Below, piece after piece: positions 46,399 to 54,802 of a DNA stretch of 64,000 nucleotides; position 1 is the first letter of the stretch, and each line of letters starts with the position of its first letter. The stretch is from an uncultured Tropicimonas sp. (GTDB taxonomy: Bacteria > Pseudomonadota > Alphaproteobacteria > Rhodobacterales > Rhodobacteraceae). The notes beneath the pieces were generated by a model, which was not told where the DNA came from, did not search any database, and saw only the letters and a program-made list of their open reading frames with translations. The position numbers and the translations under genes are program-made. Location of the stretch: NCBI GenBank assembly GCA_947495685.1, contig CANLZY010000001.1, positions 62,001-126,000 of the forward strand, written 5' to 3'.

Positions 46399-46598
46399 AG
46401 AGTCCGCGAATCGATTAATCGGTGCAGGAGAAATGCCGCAGCAGGGCTTGCCAATTTTATGCTGAATTTTGAATGTGATCGGTCGAATGCCGCATTGACC
46501 CTTTGCGACAATCGGCAGAAGAACGGCTCAGTCGGCCCCTTGTCCGGGGTCAGGGCCCGCCCGACGGGGCGGACGCAATCCCGCTGAGGAACACAAAG

Positions 46599-48380
46599 AT
46601 GAAACTTCGCTCGCAACGTTGGTTTGACAATCCCGAAAACCCGGGGATGACGGCGCTCTATCTTGAACGTTATCTGAACTACGGGATCACGCGGGAAGAA
46701 TTGCAGTCCGGCAAGCCGATCATCGGGATTGCGCAGACTGGCAGCGACCTCAGCCCCTGCAACCGGCACCATATCGAACTGGCCAAGCGGGTGCGCGACG
46801 GGATCATTGCCGCGGGCGGCATCTGCATGGAATTCCCGGTGCATCCGATCCAGGAAACCGGCAAGCGACCGACGGCAGCGCTGGATCGCAACCTGGCGTA
46901 TCTGGGGCTCGTCGAGTGCCTGTATGGCTATCCGCTGGATGGGGTCGTGCTGACCATTGGTTGTGACAAGACCACGCCGGCGATGCTGATGGCTGCGGCC
47001 ACGGTCGACATCCCGGCCATCGCGCTCAGCGTCGGACCGATGCTGAACGGCTGGCACAAGGGCGAGCGCGCGGGCTCGGGCACCGCGATCTGGCTGGCAC
47101 GGCAAAAGATGGCCAAGGGCGAGATCGACTATGACGAGTTCATGGATATCGCCGCCGATTCCGCCCCGTCCGTTGGCTATTGCAACACGATGGGCACCGC
47201 CTCGACGATGAATTCCCTGGCAGAGGCGCTTGGCATGCAATTGCCGGGGTCTGCGTCCATTCCGGCACCCTACCGCGAACGGGGCCAGATCTCTTACGAG
47301 ACCGGTCGGCGGATCGTCGAGATGGTGAACGAAGACCTGAAGCCGTCCGATGTCATGACCCGCGCGGCCTTCGAGAACGCGGTTGTGGTGAACTCTGCCA
47401 TCGGTGGCTCGACCAACGCACCGATCCACCTGAATGCCATTGCCCGCCATCTGGGTCTGGAACTGTCGAACGACGACTGGCAAGCGGTGGGACACCAGAT
47501 TCCGCTGCTGTGCAACGTCCAGCCGGCCGGTGAATACCTGAGCGAAGATTTCCATCGCGCCGGCGGCATCCCGGCGGTCTTTGGCGAACTGATGGGGGCC
47601 GGCGTCCTGCCACACCCCGAGGCCGTCACCGTGTCGGGCAAGGCCGTGTCGGATATCTATGCCAAGGCCGCGATCCAGAACACCGACGTGATCCGACCCT
47701 TCAACGACCCGCTGAAGCCCGCTGCCGGCTTCATCAACCTGCGGGGCAACCTGTTCGACAGCGCGATCATGAAGACCAGCGTGATCTCGGAGGACTTCCG
47801 CGCTCGCTATCTGTCCAATCCGGACGATATGGAAGCCTTCGAGGGCCGCGCCATCGTCTTTGAAGGGCCAGAGGATTACCACGACCGGATCGACGAGGCT
47901 GCGCTGGAAATCGACGAAAACTGCATCCTGGTGGTCCGCGGAACGGGTCCGATCGGGTATCCTGGCGGGGCCGAGGTGGTGAACATGCAACCCCCGGCGG
48001 CGCTGCTGAAGCGAGGCATCGATGCGCTTCCCTGCATCGGCGATGGACGCCAATCCGGCACATCGGGAAGCCCGTCGATCCTGAACGCCGCCCCGGAGGC
48101 CGCCGCCATGGGCGGGCTGGCGCTGGTACAGACCGGCGACCGCATCCGGGTGGACCTGAACAAGGGCACCGCCAACCTTCTGATCCCGGAGGCTGACCTG
48201 GCTGCCCGTCGGGCGGCACTTGAGGGCGCTGGCGGCTTCCCGTTCGCCGACCACCAGACACCGTGGCAAGAAATCCAGCGTGGCATTGTCGACCAGTTCG
48301 ACAAGGGCATGACGCTGAAGCCGGCGGTGAAATACCAACGGATTGCCAAGACCAAGGGTATTCCGCGCGACAACCATTGA
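46599..48380 (+). CDS. IlvD/Edd family sugar-acid dehydratase
   Basis: 593 residues. Iron-sulfur cysteines are seen in [23 protein letters not shown] and [13 protein letters not shown]; the last pattern and the length fit the aldonate (arabonate/xylonate) branch more than branched-chain IlvD. Such enzymes remove water from pentonates or hexonates to give 2-keto-3-deoxy acids. Start at 46599 follows a GAGGA ribosome site. It is divergent from the nap operon and stands alone, followed by a clear terminator, so the substrate cannot be deduced from neighbours. Confidence 0.9.
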   Translation: MKLRSQRWFDNPENPGMTALYLERYLNYGITREELQSGKPIIGIAQTGSDLSPCNRHHIELAKRVRDGIIAAGGICMEFPVHPIQETGKRPTAALDRNLAYLGLVECLYGYPLDGVVLTIGCDKTTPAMLMAAATVDIPAIALSVGPMLNGWHKGERAGSGTAIWLARQKMAKGEIDYDEFMDIAADSAPSVGYCNTMGTASTMNSLAEALGMQLPGSASIPAPYRERGQISYETGRRIVEMVNEDLKPSDVMTRAAFENAVVVNSAIGGSTNAPIHLNAIARHLGLELSNDDWQAVGHQIPLLCNVQPAGEYLSEDFHRAGGIPAVFGELMGAGVLPHPEAVTVSGKAVSDIYAKAAIQNTDVIRPFNDPLKPAAGFINLRGNLFDSAIMKTSVISEDFRARYLSNPDDMEAFEGRAIVFEGPEDYHDRIDEAALEIDENCILVVRGTGPIGYPGGAEVVNMQPPAALLKRGIDALPCIGDGRQSGTSGSPSILNAAPEAAAMGGLALVQTGDRIRVDLNKGTANLLIPEADLAARRAALEGAGGFPFADHQTPWQEIQRGIVDQFDKGMTLKPAVKYQRIAKTKGIPRDNH

Positions 48381-48389
48381 TGACGAATC

Positions 48390-48426
48390 CCGTGCCCTCG
48401 CCTGTAGGAGAATAGGGCACGGTTTT
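48390..48426 (+). terminator. Rho-independent terminator of the dehydratase gene
   Basis: CCGTGCCCT (48390-48398) and AGGGCACGG (48414-48422) pair perfectly across a 15-base loop and are followed directly by TTTT. Starts 10 bases after the stop codon. One of the few hairpins here with a T-run. Confidence 0.7.
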
Positions 48427-48520
48427 CCAGAATTCGGCACGGTTTCCGATTTTTGACGCCGTAACCTGACCCGAACAGGGGCGGATGTTTCCGCCCCGCC
48501 GGTGTCAGGGAGCGCGCCCG

Positions 48521-49681
48521 ATGCAGTTCGGATTGTCGCAAGAACAGGAGATGATCGTCTCCACCGTCCGCAGTTTCGTCGAAAACGAGATCTACCCGCA
48601 TGAAACGGCGGTAGAGCGCAGCGGGCAGGTTCCGCCGGAATTTGGCGAAGCGATCAAGGCCAAGACCCTCGAACTGGGTTTCTACGCCTGCAATTTCCCC
48701 GAAGAGGTCGGCGGTGCCGGTCTGAGCCACATGGATTTCTGCCTGGTCGAACGCGAACTTGGTCGTGGCTCCATGGCGTTGACGCATTTCTTTGGCCGCC
48801 CCCAGAACATCCTGATGGCGTGCGAGGGCGCGCAGCGCGAGCGGTACCTGCTGCCGGCGGTGCGGGGCGAGAAAATGGACGCGCTCGCCATGACGGAACC
48901 CGACGCTGGATCGGATGTGCGCGGCATGAAATGTACCGCCGTCTGCGATGGCGGCGACTGGGTCATCAGTGGCTCAAAGCACTTCATCTCTGGTGCCGAG
49001 CACGCTGATTTCTTTATCGTTTTCGTGGCGACGGGAGTCGATGAAACACCCAAGGGTCCAAAAAAGCGGATCACCTGTTTCCTGGTGGACCGCGGCACGC
49101 CGGGGTTCGAGGTGCGCGATGGTTACCGGTCAGTCAGCCATCGGGGCTACAAGAACTACGTTCTGGATTTTGACCAATGCCGCCTGCCGGATGCGCAGGT
49201 TCTGGGCGAGGTCGATGGCGGTTTCGCGGTCATGAACGAATGGCTCTATGCCACGCGGCTGACAGTTGCGGCCATGGCCGTCGGACGCGCACGCCGCTGT
49301 TTCGACTTTGCGCTGAACTACGCCGCCGAGCGCAAGCAGTTCGGTCAGGCCATCGGCAAATTCCAGGGGATCGGGTTCCAGATTGCCGACATGGTGACCG
49401 AGATCGACGCGGCCGACTGGCTGACACTGGCGGGGGCGTGGCGGCTGGATCAGGGACTTCCGGCCAACCGCGAGATCGCTTCCGCCAAGCTCTTTGCGAC
49501 CGAGATGCTGGCACGGGTGACCGATACGACTCTCCAGATCTTTGGCGGGATGGGGTTGATGGACGATTTTCCCATCGAACGGTTCTGGCGGGATGCGCGG
49601 GTCGAACGGATCTGGGATGGCACCTCCGAAATTCAGCGCCACATTATCAGCCGCGACCTGCTGCGGCCGCTGGGCGCCTGA
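48521..49681 (+). CDS. Acyl-CoA dehydrogenase, first gene of a carnitine-like cassette
   Basis: 386 residues. The FAD/substrate region AMTEPDAGSDVRGMKC, CaiA/ACAD C-terminal QIFGGMGLMDDFPIERFWRDAR and RIWDGTSEIQRHIISR are clear. Where most homologues have the catalytic Glu in (Y)EGTSEI, this one has Asp366. The following genes encode an acyl-CoA synthetase and a CaiD-like hydratase, so its substrate may be a carnitine-derived or other short branched acyl-CoA. Start at 48521 behind AGGGAG. Confidence 0.9.
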   Translation: MQFGLSQEQEMIVSTVRSFVENEIYPHETAVERSGQVPPEFGEAIKAKTLELGFYACNFPEEVGGAGLSHMDFCLVERELGRGSMALTHFFGRPQNILMACEGAQRERYLLPAVRGEKMDALAMTEPDAGSDVRGMKCTAVCDGGDWVISGSKHFISGAEHADFFIVFVATGVDETPKGPKKRITCFLVDRGTPGFEVRDGYRSVSHRGYKNYVLDFDQCRLPDAQVLGEVDGGFAVMNEWLYATRLTVAAMAVGRARRCFDFALNYAAERKQFGQAIGKFQGIGFQIADMVTEIDAADWLTLAGAWRLDQGLPANREIASAKLFATEMLARVTDTTLQIFGGMGLMDDFPIERFWRDARVERIWDGTSEIQRHIISRDLLRPLGA

Positions 49682-49687
49682 AAGATC

Positions 49688-49707
49688 ATGCCTCCGGCGG
49701 GGATATT
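49688..49707 (+). repeat. Dispersed Rhodobacteraceae-type intergenic motif
   Basis: ATGCCTCCGGCGGGGATATT just after the acyl-CoA dehydrogenase gene. I recall similar CCTCCGGCGGGGATATT blocks downstream of genes in many roseobacter genomes; only this copy was noticed here. The half-palindromic CCTCCGGCGGGG can form a short stem. The rest of the 191-bp gap to the next gene holds nothing else I can name. Confidence 0.35.
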
Positions 49708-49872
49708 CCCAGACAGAACAGCCGCTGCCACGCAGGTTTTGGCCACGAGGCCGGGGGCTGGATGGTTGCTATGCGACCGGTGCCCCCCCGGTCTTTGCCC
49801 AGCGGCGAGTTGTTCCGACGCCGACGTGCCACCGGTTTTTGATCGTCCGAGCCAATGCGAGGGCAGAACGTG

Positions 49873-51870
49873 ATGAACGGTTTCGACCGCCTTCTGCAGC
49901 CCCGATCCATTGCCGTGTTTGGCTCGAGTTGGGCGGAGAACGTCATCGCCCAATGCCGCAAGATGGGGTTCGCTGGCGAGATCTGGGCCGTGCATCCCCG
50001 GCACGCCGAGGTGGGCGGGCATCGGGCCTATGCCTCGCTCGCGGATCTTCCCGGGGCGCCGGATGCGAGCTTTGTCGGCGTTAACCCATTGGCGACACTT
50101 GAGATCGTTGGGCAATTGTCCGAGATGCAGGCCGGTGGTGCCATCTGTTTCGCGTCCGGGTGGCGCGAGGCGGGGCAGGACGCATTGCAGCGGAAGTTGG
50201 TCCAGGCGGCCAATGGAATGCCCATTCTGGGGCCAAATTGTTATGGCATGATCAACTACCTCGATGGGGCGATCATCTGGCCGGATCAGCATGGTGGCCG
50301 CCGGGTGGACCGTGGCGTGGCGGTCATCTCGCAAAGTTCGAACATCGCGATCAATATCACGATGCAGGCGCGCGGGTTGCCCATTGCCTATGTCGCCTGC
50401 CTTGGAAACGCGGCGCAGATCGGGTTGGCGGATCTGGCAGCAGCCCTGTTGGCCGACGACCGGGTGACCGCCCTGGGGATCTATTGCGAGGGGATCGACG
50501 ATCCCGCAGCCTTGGCAGCGGTGGCACAGGCTGCGCGGCTGGCCGGGCGGGGCGTTGTTGCGATCAAGGCGGGCAAGACGGCGGCCGGTGCGTCGGCGGC
50601 GGCGTCGCACACCGCATCCCTGGCCGGATCGGCCGCCGCATCCTCGGCATTCTTGCGCCAGGCCGGCATTGCGGAGGTCCTGACCATCGCCGAACTGGTC
50701 GAAACCCTGAACGTCTATCACGCGCATGGCCCTCTGCGCGGCGCGCGGTTCTGCTCGTTGTCTTGCTCCGGCGGAGAGGCAACGCTGGTGGCCGACCTGA
50801 CGGAGCGCTCGGTTCTGGATTTCCCTGCGCCTTCAAGCGCACAGTCCGAGTGTCTTAAGACCTTGCTAGGCCCCATGGTGACGATCAGCAATCCGTTGGA
50901 TTACCAGACCTATATCTGGGGCGACACAGACAGGACGACACAGGTGTTCACGGCGATGCTGGAGGGCTACGACGCCGGGCTCTTCGTGATCGACCCGCCG
51001 AGGCCGGACCGGTGCGACCCGGCGTCATTCCTGCATTCGTTGCAGGCGATAGAGGCTGCGGCGCGGGCGACAGGCAAACCGGCATTTCCGGTAGCGACAC
51101 TGCCGGAAAATTTTGACGAGGACCTCGCCATTGCGATGATCGATCGCGGGATTGCGCCGTTGTCGGGGCTCGAAACCGCATTGACGGCGCTGGCAGCTGC
51201 CACAACTCCGGCCGGTGGGCCGACCTGGCGTCCGTGGCCTGCACTGTCGGAAGCAGAGACGGCACTGATGTTGGAAAGTGACGCCAAGGCGATACTGGAA
51301 GCTGCTGGCATGTCCATCCCGGTCGGGATTGCCGCCGACACGTTGGAAGGCCTGGCAGAGGACATCGGGCAGCTTGTACCGCCGTTTGCCCTGAAGGGGC
51401 TTGGGTTCGCACACAAGAGCGAAGCCGGAGCCGTGCGGTTGGGATTGATCGACCTGTGCGGGCAGGTCCCGATGCCGGGCGCCCAGGGGTACCTTGCCGA
51501 AGAGATGGTCACCGGCGGTGTTGCCGAAATGCTGATCGGTGTCCGACGGGATCCGGTTTATGGGGCCACGGTGACGTTGGGGTTGGGCGGTGTGACGGCG
51601 GAGCTGTTGGCCGATACCGTCACCTTGGTCCTGCCGGTATCGGCCAATGACGTCGAGGTTGCCTTGGGGTGGTTGCGCCTTGCGCCGCTGTTGCGCGGAT
51701 ACCGCGGGCGACCGGTGGCCGATGAAGGCGCGATCATCGATGCGGTTCTGATGTTGCAGACGCTGCTCGAAACCCAGCCTGACATCGCAGAGATCGAAAT
51801 CAACCCGCTGATCGTGCGGGACACCGGCGCCATCGCGGTGGACGCCCTGATACGAAAGGACATCGGATGA
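49873..51870 (+). CDS. ADP-forming-type acyl-CoA synthetase (acetate--CoA ligase family)
   Basis: 665 residues. Domains in order: CoA-binding Rossmann (FDRLLQPRSIAVFGSS), two succinyl-CoA-ligase-like domains with the phospho-His region in ASHTASLAGSAAAS (about 245), and a C-terminal ATP-grasp lobe (about 460-665; PFALKGLGFAHKSEAGAVRLGL). It should activate a carboxylic acid by CoA with ATP to ADP plus phosphate, reversible. Placed between an acyl-CoA dehydrogenase and caiD it takes the place held by the AMP-forming CaiC in E. coli. Start at 49873 with GAGGG upstream. Overlaps caiD by 4 bp. Confidence 0.88.
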   Translation: MNGFDRLLQPRSIAVFGSSWAENVIAQCRKMGFAGEIWAVHPRHAEVGGHRAYASLADLPGAPDASFVGVNPLATLEIVGQLSEMQAGGAICFASGWREAGQDALQRKLVQAANGMPILGPNCYGMINYLDGAIIWPDQHGGRRVDRGVAVISQSSNIAINITMQARGLPIAYVACLGNAAQIGLADLAAALLADDRVTALGIYCEGIDDPAALAAVAQAARLAGRGVVAIKAGKTAAGASAAASHTASLAGSAAASSAFLRQAGIAEVLTIAELVETLNVYHAHGPLRGARFCSLSCSGGEATLVADLTERSVLDFPAPSSAQSECLKTLLGPMVTISNPLDYQTYIWGDTDRTTQVFTAMLEGYDAGLFVIDPPRPDRCDPASFLHSLQAIEAAARATGKPAFPVATLPENFDEDLAIAMIDRGIAPLSGLETALTALAAATTPAGGPTWRPWPALSEAETALMLESDAKAILEAAGMSIPVGIAADTLEGLAEDIGQLVPPFALKGLGFAHKSEAGAVRLGLIDLCGQVPMPGAQGYLAEEMVTGGVAEMLIGVRRDPVYGATVTLGLGGVTAELLADTVTLVLPVSANDVEVALGWLRLAPLLRGYRGRPVADEGAIIDAVLMLQTLLETQPDIAEIEINPLIVRDTGAIAVDALIRKDIG

Positions 51871-52652
51871 CCGACGGACCCATTCGCACCCGCCAGGAGG
51901 GCGGCATTCTGGAGGTCACGCTGGATCGCCCCAAGGCCAATGCTATCGATCTGGCGACAAGCCGCATCATGGGCGAGACCTTTCGCGGGTTTCGCGACGA
52001 CGACAGCCTGCGGGTGGCGATCCTGCGCGCCGAGGGGGACAGGTTTTTCTGCCCTGGCTGGGATCTGAAGGCCGCCGCCGACGGGGATGCGGTGGATGGT
52101 GATTATGGCGTCGGGGGCTTTGGCGGATTGCAAGAACTGCCCCGCCTGAACAAGCCCGTTATCTGCGCCGTCAATGGCATCTGTTGCGGGGGCGGTCTGG
52201 AACTGGCGTTGAGCTGCGACCTGATCCTTGCATCGGAGACGGCGACCTTTGCCTTGCCGGAAATCCGCTCGGGCACCGTCGCCGATGCGGCCTCGATCAA
52301 GCTGCCCAAGCGCATCCCGTATCACGTCGCCATGGACCTGTTGCTGACAGGGCGATGGTTCGATGCTGCAGAGGCCAAGACCTGGGGATTGGTGAAGGAT
52401 ATCACCACGCCGGAGGGGCTGTTGCCAGCGGCCTGGGACCTCGCGCGGTTGCTCGAAGCGGGGCCGCCGCTGGTCTATGCGGCAATCAAGGAGGTTGTAC
52501 GCGAAGCGGAGGACATGAAGTTCCAGGACGCGTTGAACCGGATCACCAAGAGCCAGTTCGCGACGGTTGAGCGGCTGTATTCCTCCGAAGACCAACTCGA
52601 AGGCGCTCGCGCTTTTGCCGAAAAACGTGATCCCGTCTGGAGGGGGCGCTAG
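51867..52652 (+). CDS. caiD: CaiD-like carnitinyl-CoA dehydratase
   Basis: 261 residues, same length as E. coli CaiD. ILEVTLDRPKANAIDLATS, FFCPGWDLKAAADGDA, FALPEIRSG and the C-terminal EGARAFAEKRDPVWRGR closely follow CaiD. The crotonase oxyanion glycines are in GICCGGGLELALS. It would interconvert carnitinyl-CoA and crotonobetainyl-CoA or a similar substrate. The start lies in the stop codon of the synthetase gene. No CaiB CoA-transferase is near. Ends 8 bp from the opposing glycosyltransferase. Confidence 0.88.
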   Translation: MTDGPIRTRQEGGILEVTLDRPKANAIDLATSRIMGETFRGFRDDDSLRVAILRAEGDRFFCPGWDLKAAADGDAVDGDYGVGGFGGLQELPRLNKPVICAVNGICCGGGLELALSCDLILASETATFALPEIRSGTVADAASIKLPKRIPYHVAMDLLLTGRWFDAAEAKTWGLVKDITTPEGLLPAAWDLARLLEAGPPLVYAAIKEVVREAEDMKFQDALNRITKSQFATVERLYSSEDQLEGARAFAEKRDPVWRGR

Positions 52653-52660
52653 GGTCAGGC

Positions 52661-53608
52661 TCAGAGGTCGAGCGCCCGCCCCGGTGACAGCCGCCCGCGC
52701 ATCAGGTCGGCAAGGGCGATGAGGTTGCCCTTCAGTCGCCCGCGACTGTCCGTCCAGGGGCGAGGACGGACAGAGTAGAGGACGTTCGACACCGTGTTGC
52801 GTGCCATGATCTTGAAAGCGCGACTGCCGGCAAAGGTTCCCTTGCTGTTCAGATACACCGGGTTGGCGATCTGCGAGTACCCCAGACGTTGGCCGGGGGT
52901 ACGGCTGGTCTTGGTGCCCAGGTGCACGCCACACAGGCCCGAGGACCGAACAATCCGCCCAAACGGCGCTAGCTGCCGCGAGAAATCCACGTCTTCCAGC
53001 CATCCGTACAGCGGCAGGTTCTCGTCAAAACGCAACTGGTGGCCGACGATCGGGCGGCCTCGCATCGCCATGTTGCACCCGTATCCGTTGTAGATCTCTT
53101 CGATAACGGAGGTGTCGGCCGGCGGCGCGGTACCGCCCAGCAGGGCAACCCCTTTGGCGTGGTCATAGCCTTCGCCCACGACGCCATCCGCCAGCACTGT
53201 TCCTGTTGCCATGACAATCTCCGAATCGGCTTCCAACAGGGCTTCGAGTCTCTGCAGATACTCCGGCGCCATGAGGAAATCGTCGTCCAGGAACAGCAAA
53301 AGGTCTGTTGCTGTCAGTTTTTCCAGAATCCGGTTTCGCTGTGCCGGAAGCCCGCGTGTCCCCGTGAGGACGATCGCCGGAAAGGGCAGATCGGACAGAG
53401 CCTGACGGTCGATGTCCGATTCCTGGGAAATGGAGAGGATCAGCAGGTCCGGCAATCGCGTTTGCAAAACCAATGCCTTAACTGTGTCAGTGAGAATGCT
53501 GCTGCGTCCGACGGTCGGGATCCCGACAATCAGTCGCGCTGCCGGTGCGGGCGGTTCGACGGGGGCCGGGGCCGGTCGGTCACAGGTCGGGCGTGTCGTG
53601 AGGGTCAT
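52661..53608 (-). CDS. Family 2 glycosyltransferase
   Basis: 315 residues, GT-A fold. LIVGIPTVGRSSILTDTVKAL begins the fold, and LLLFLDDDFLMAPEYL (about 115-130) has the DxD-like DDD for metal and nucleotide sugar. Inverting transfer of a sugar in surface polysaccharide assembly is likely; donor and acceptor unknown. Soluble, no membrane helix. Start chosen at 53608; 50 further open codons upstream lack support. Part of a polysaccharide group to 57113. Confidence 0.83.
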   Translation of the reverse strand: MTLTTRPTCDRPAPAPVEPPAPAARLIVGIPTVGRSSILTDTVKALVLQTRLPDLLILSISQESDIDRQALSDLPFPAIVLTGTRGLPAQRNRILEKLTATDLLLFLDDDFLMAPEYLQRLEALLEADSEIVMATGTVLADGVVGEGYDHAKGVALLGGTAPPADTSVIEEIYNGYGCNMAMRGRPIVGHQLRFDENLPLYGWLEDVDFSRQLAPFGRIVRSSGLCGVHLGTKTSRTPGQRLGYSQIANPVYLNSKGTFAGSRAFKIMARNTVSNVLYSVRPRPWTDSRGRLKGNLIALADLMRGRLSPGRALDL

Positions 53609-53686
53609 CACACATTCTCTTTGACTGCGAATCGAGACGCTGGCATGGTCCGAGTCGTCGCTGGGGGGCGATTGAGGAAACAACCG

Positions 53687-53830
53687 ATGCAAGACGCGCC
53701 CCATACGGAATCCCACGAGAGCACCAAATGTCCATCCTGGACGAATGTCACTCCGCACGTTTCGTGGCGGTTTGCGGTGTTGTTCTGTCTTGTTTTCTGG
53801 GGAGGGACGTTGTCGCTTCTGATCGGCTGA
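53687..53830 (+). CDS. Possible 47-residue membrane microprotein
   Basis: 47 codons from ATG at 53687 with a GAGGAAAC ribosome site. The N-terminal half is polar (HTESHESTKCPSW) and the C-terminal half one hydrophobic helix (FAVLFCLVFWGGTLSLLIG). It fills the 238-bp space between GT2 and the sugar transferase on the strand opposite to both. No family known. Small single-helix proteins often regulate membrane polysaccharide machinery, but this is inference; it may be non-coding. Confidence 0.45.
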   Translation: MQDAPHTESHESTKCPSWTNVTPHVSWRFAVLFCLVFWGGTLSLLIG

Positions 53831-53846
53831 GACAGAAACGGCGCGC

Positions 53847-54545
53847 TCAGCGGGCGCCGTTTCCGGTCAGGACGACCCGTACCGTCTGAAACACGATCTT
53901 GATGTCGCCCCAGAAAGACTGGCGACGGACATAGGCCACATCCATTCGAACGCGTTCGGCAAAGGTGGTGTTGCTGCGACCAGTCACCTGCCAAGCGCCA
54001 GTGACGCCGGGGCGGACCGATTTATACTCTGCCAGGTATTCGCGATAGAAGTGCGCTTCGTCCGCCACGATGGGCCGGGGGCCGACAACCGACATTTCTC
54101 CCCGCAGGACGTTGAGGAACTGGGGCAGCTCATCCAGGCTTGATTTGCGCAGGAATCGGCCCAGGCAGGAGACCCGAGGATCGTTGGTCAGCTTGCGGGT
54201 TGTCTGCCATTCGGCCCGTGCGACCGGGTCGTTTTCCAACAACTCTTCCAGCTGGCGATCGGCATCGACGGCCATTGTCCGGAACTTGAGGCAGCCAAAA
54301 GGCTTGCCGGCATGACCCATGCGCTGGTGCCGAAAGAACACCGGGCCACCCTCGGTGATGACCAAGGCCAACGCGACGAGTACCATGAACGGCAAGACGA
54401 ATGTCAAAGCCGCCAGAGAGAACACGACGTCAAAGACTCTCTTTGACGTCGATATGTCCGGGAACGCCGTTTTCGCTGCATGATTAGGACCATACACAAC
54501 ACCGGATTCCATCAGGCCAAGGCCTACTTCGCTTTGATTATTCAT
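53847..54545 (-). CDS. ExoY-like undecaprenyl-phosphate sugar transferase
   Basis: 232 residues. One membrane helix (VFDVVFSLAALTFVLPFMVLVALALV), then FGCLKFRTMAVDADRQ, LRKSSLDELPQFLNVL, MSVVGPRPIV and RPGVTGAWQVTGR. It begins a polysaccharide repeat by loading a sugar phosphate on the lipid carrier. Paralogue of the gene at 17245-17919. It is divergent from the flippase gene, with an AT-rich 257-bp gap containing a 19-bp palindrome. Confidence 0.92.
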   Translation of the reverse strand: MNNQSEVGLGLMESGVVYGPNHAAKTAFPDISTSKRVFDVVFSLAALTFVLPFMVLVALALVITEGGPVFFRHQRMGHAGKPFGCLKFRTMAVDADRQLEELLENDPVARAEWQTTRKLTNDPRVSCLGRFLRKSSLDELPQFLNVLRGEMSVVGPRPIVADEAHFYREYLAEYKSVRPGVTGAWQVTGRSNTTFAERVRMDVAYVRRQSFWGDIKIVFQTVRVVLTGNGAR

Positions 54546-54649
54546 ATCTCAATTCATGGCCGCTTGCGCGGCCGCCCCTCACAATGTCAATGAGGACCAC
54601 ACCCGCCCCCTTATTGACATATTCTTGCCGTCTTTCCACCGTCTCCAAG

Positions 54650-54668
54650 CGTAAACACACTGTTTACG
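54650..54668. promoter_or_regulatory. 19-bp palindrome between the sugar transferase and flippase genes
   Basis: CGTAAACACACTGTTTACG: two perfect 8-base arms around CAC, in the middle of the divergent intergenic region. A TTGACA lies at 54614-54619. Looks like an operator for a dimeric regulator controlling both directions; the regulator is unknown. The rest of the gap holds no gene that I can see. Confidence 0.5.
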
Positions 54669-54802
54669 TAATCGCACCTATAGGCAGTGTGGCGTTCAAA
54701 CCGATACTCCACTAAGGTGATGCGGCGTTGCAGAAAAACACTTTGTGGCGAATTTAACGTTAAGTCATAGGGGCTTAGGGTATTTCGAGAGGACGCATTT
54801 CT

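Noticed and set aside
46344-48440. Minus-strand open frame of about 698 codons
   Set aside because: Opposite the IlvD/Edd dehydratase, which has all its cluster cysteines.
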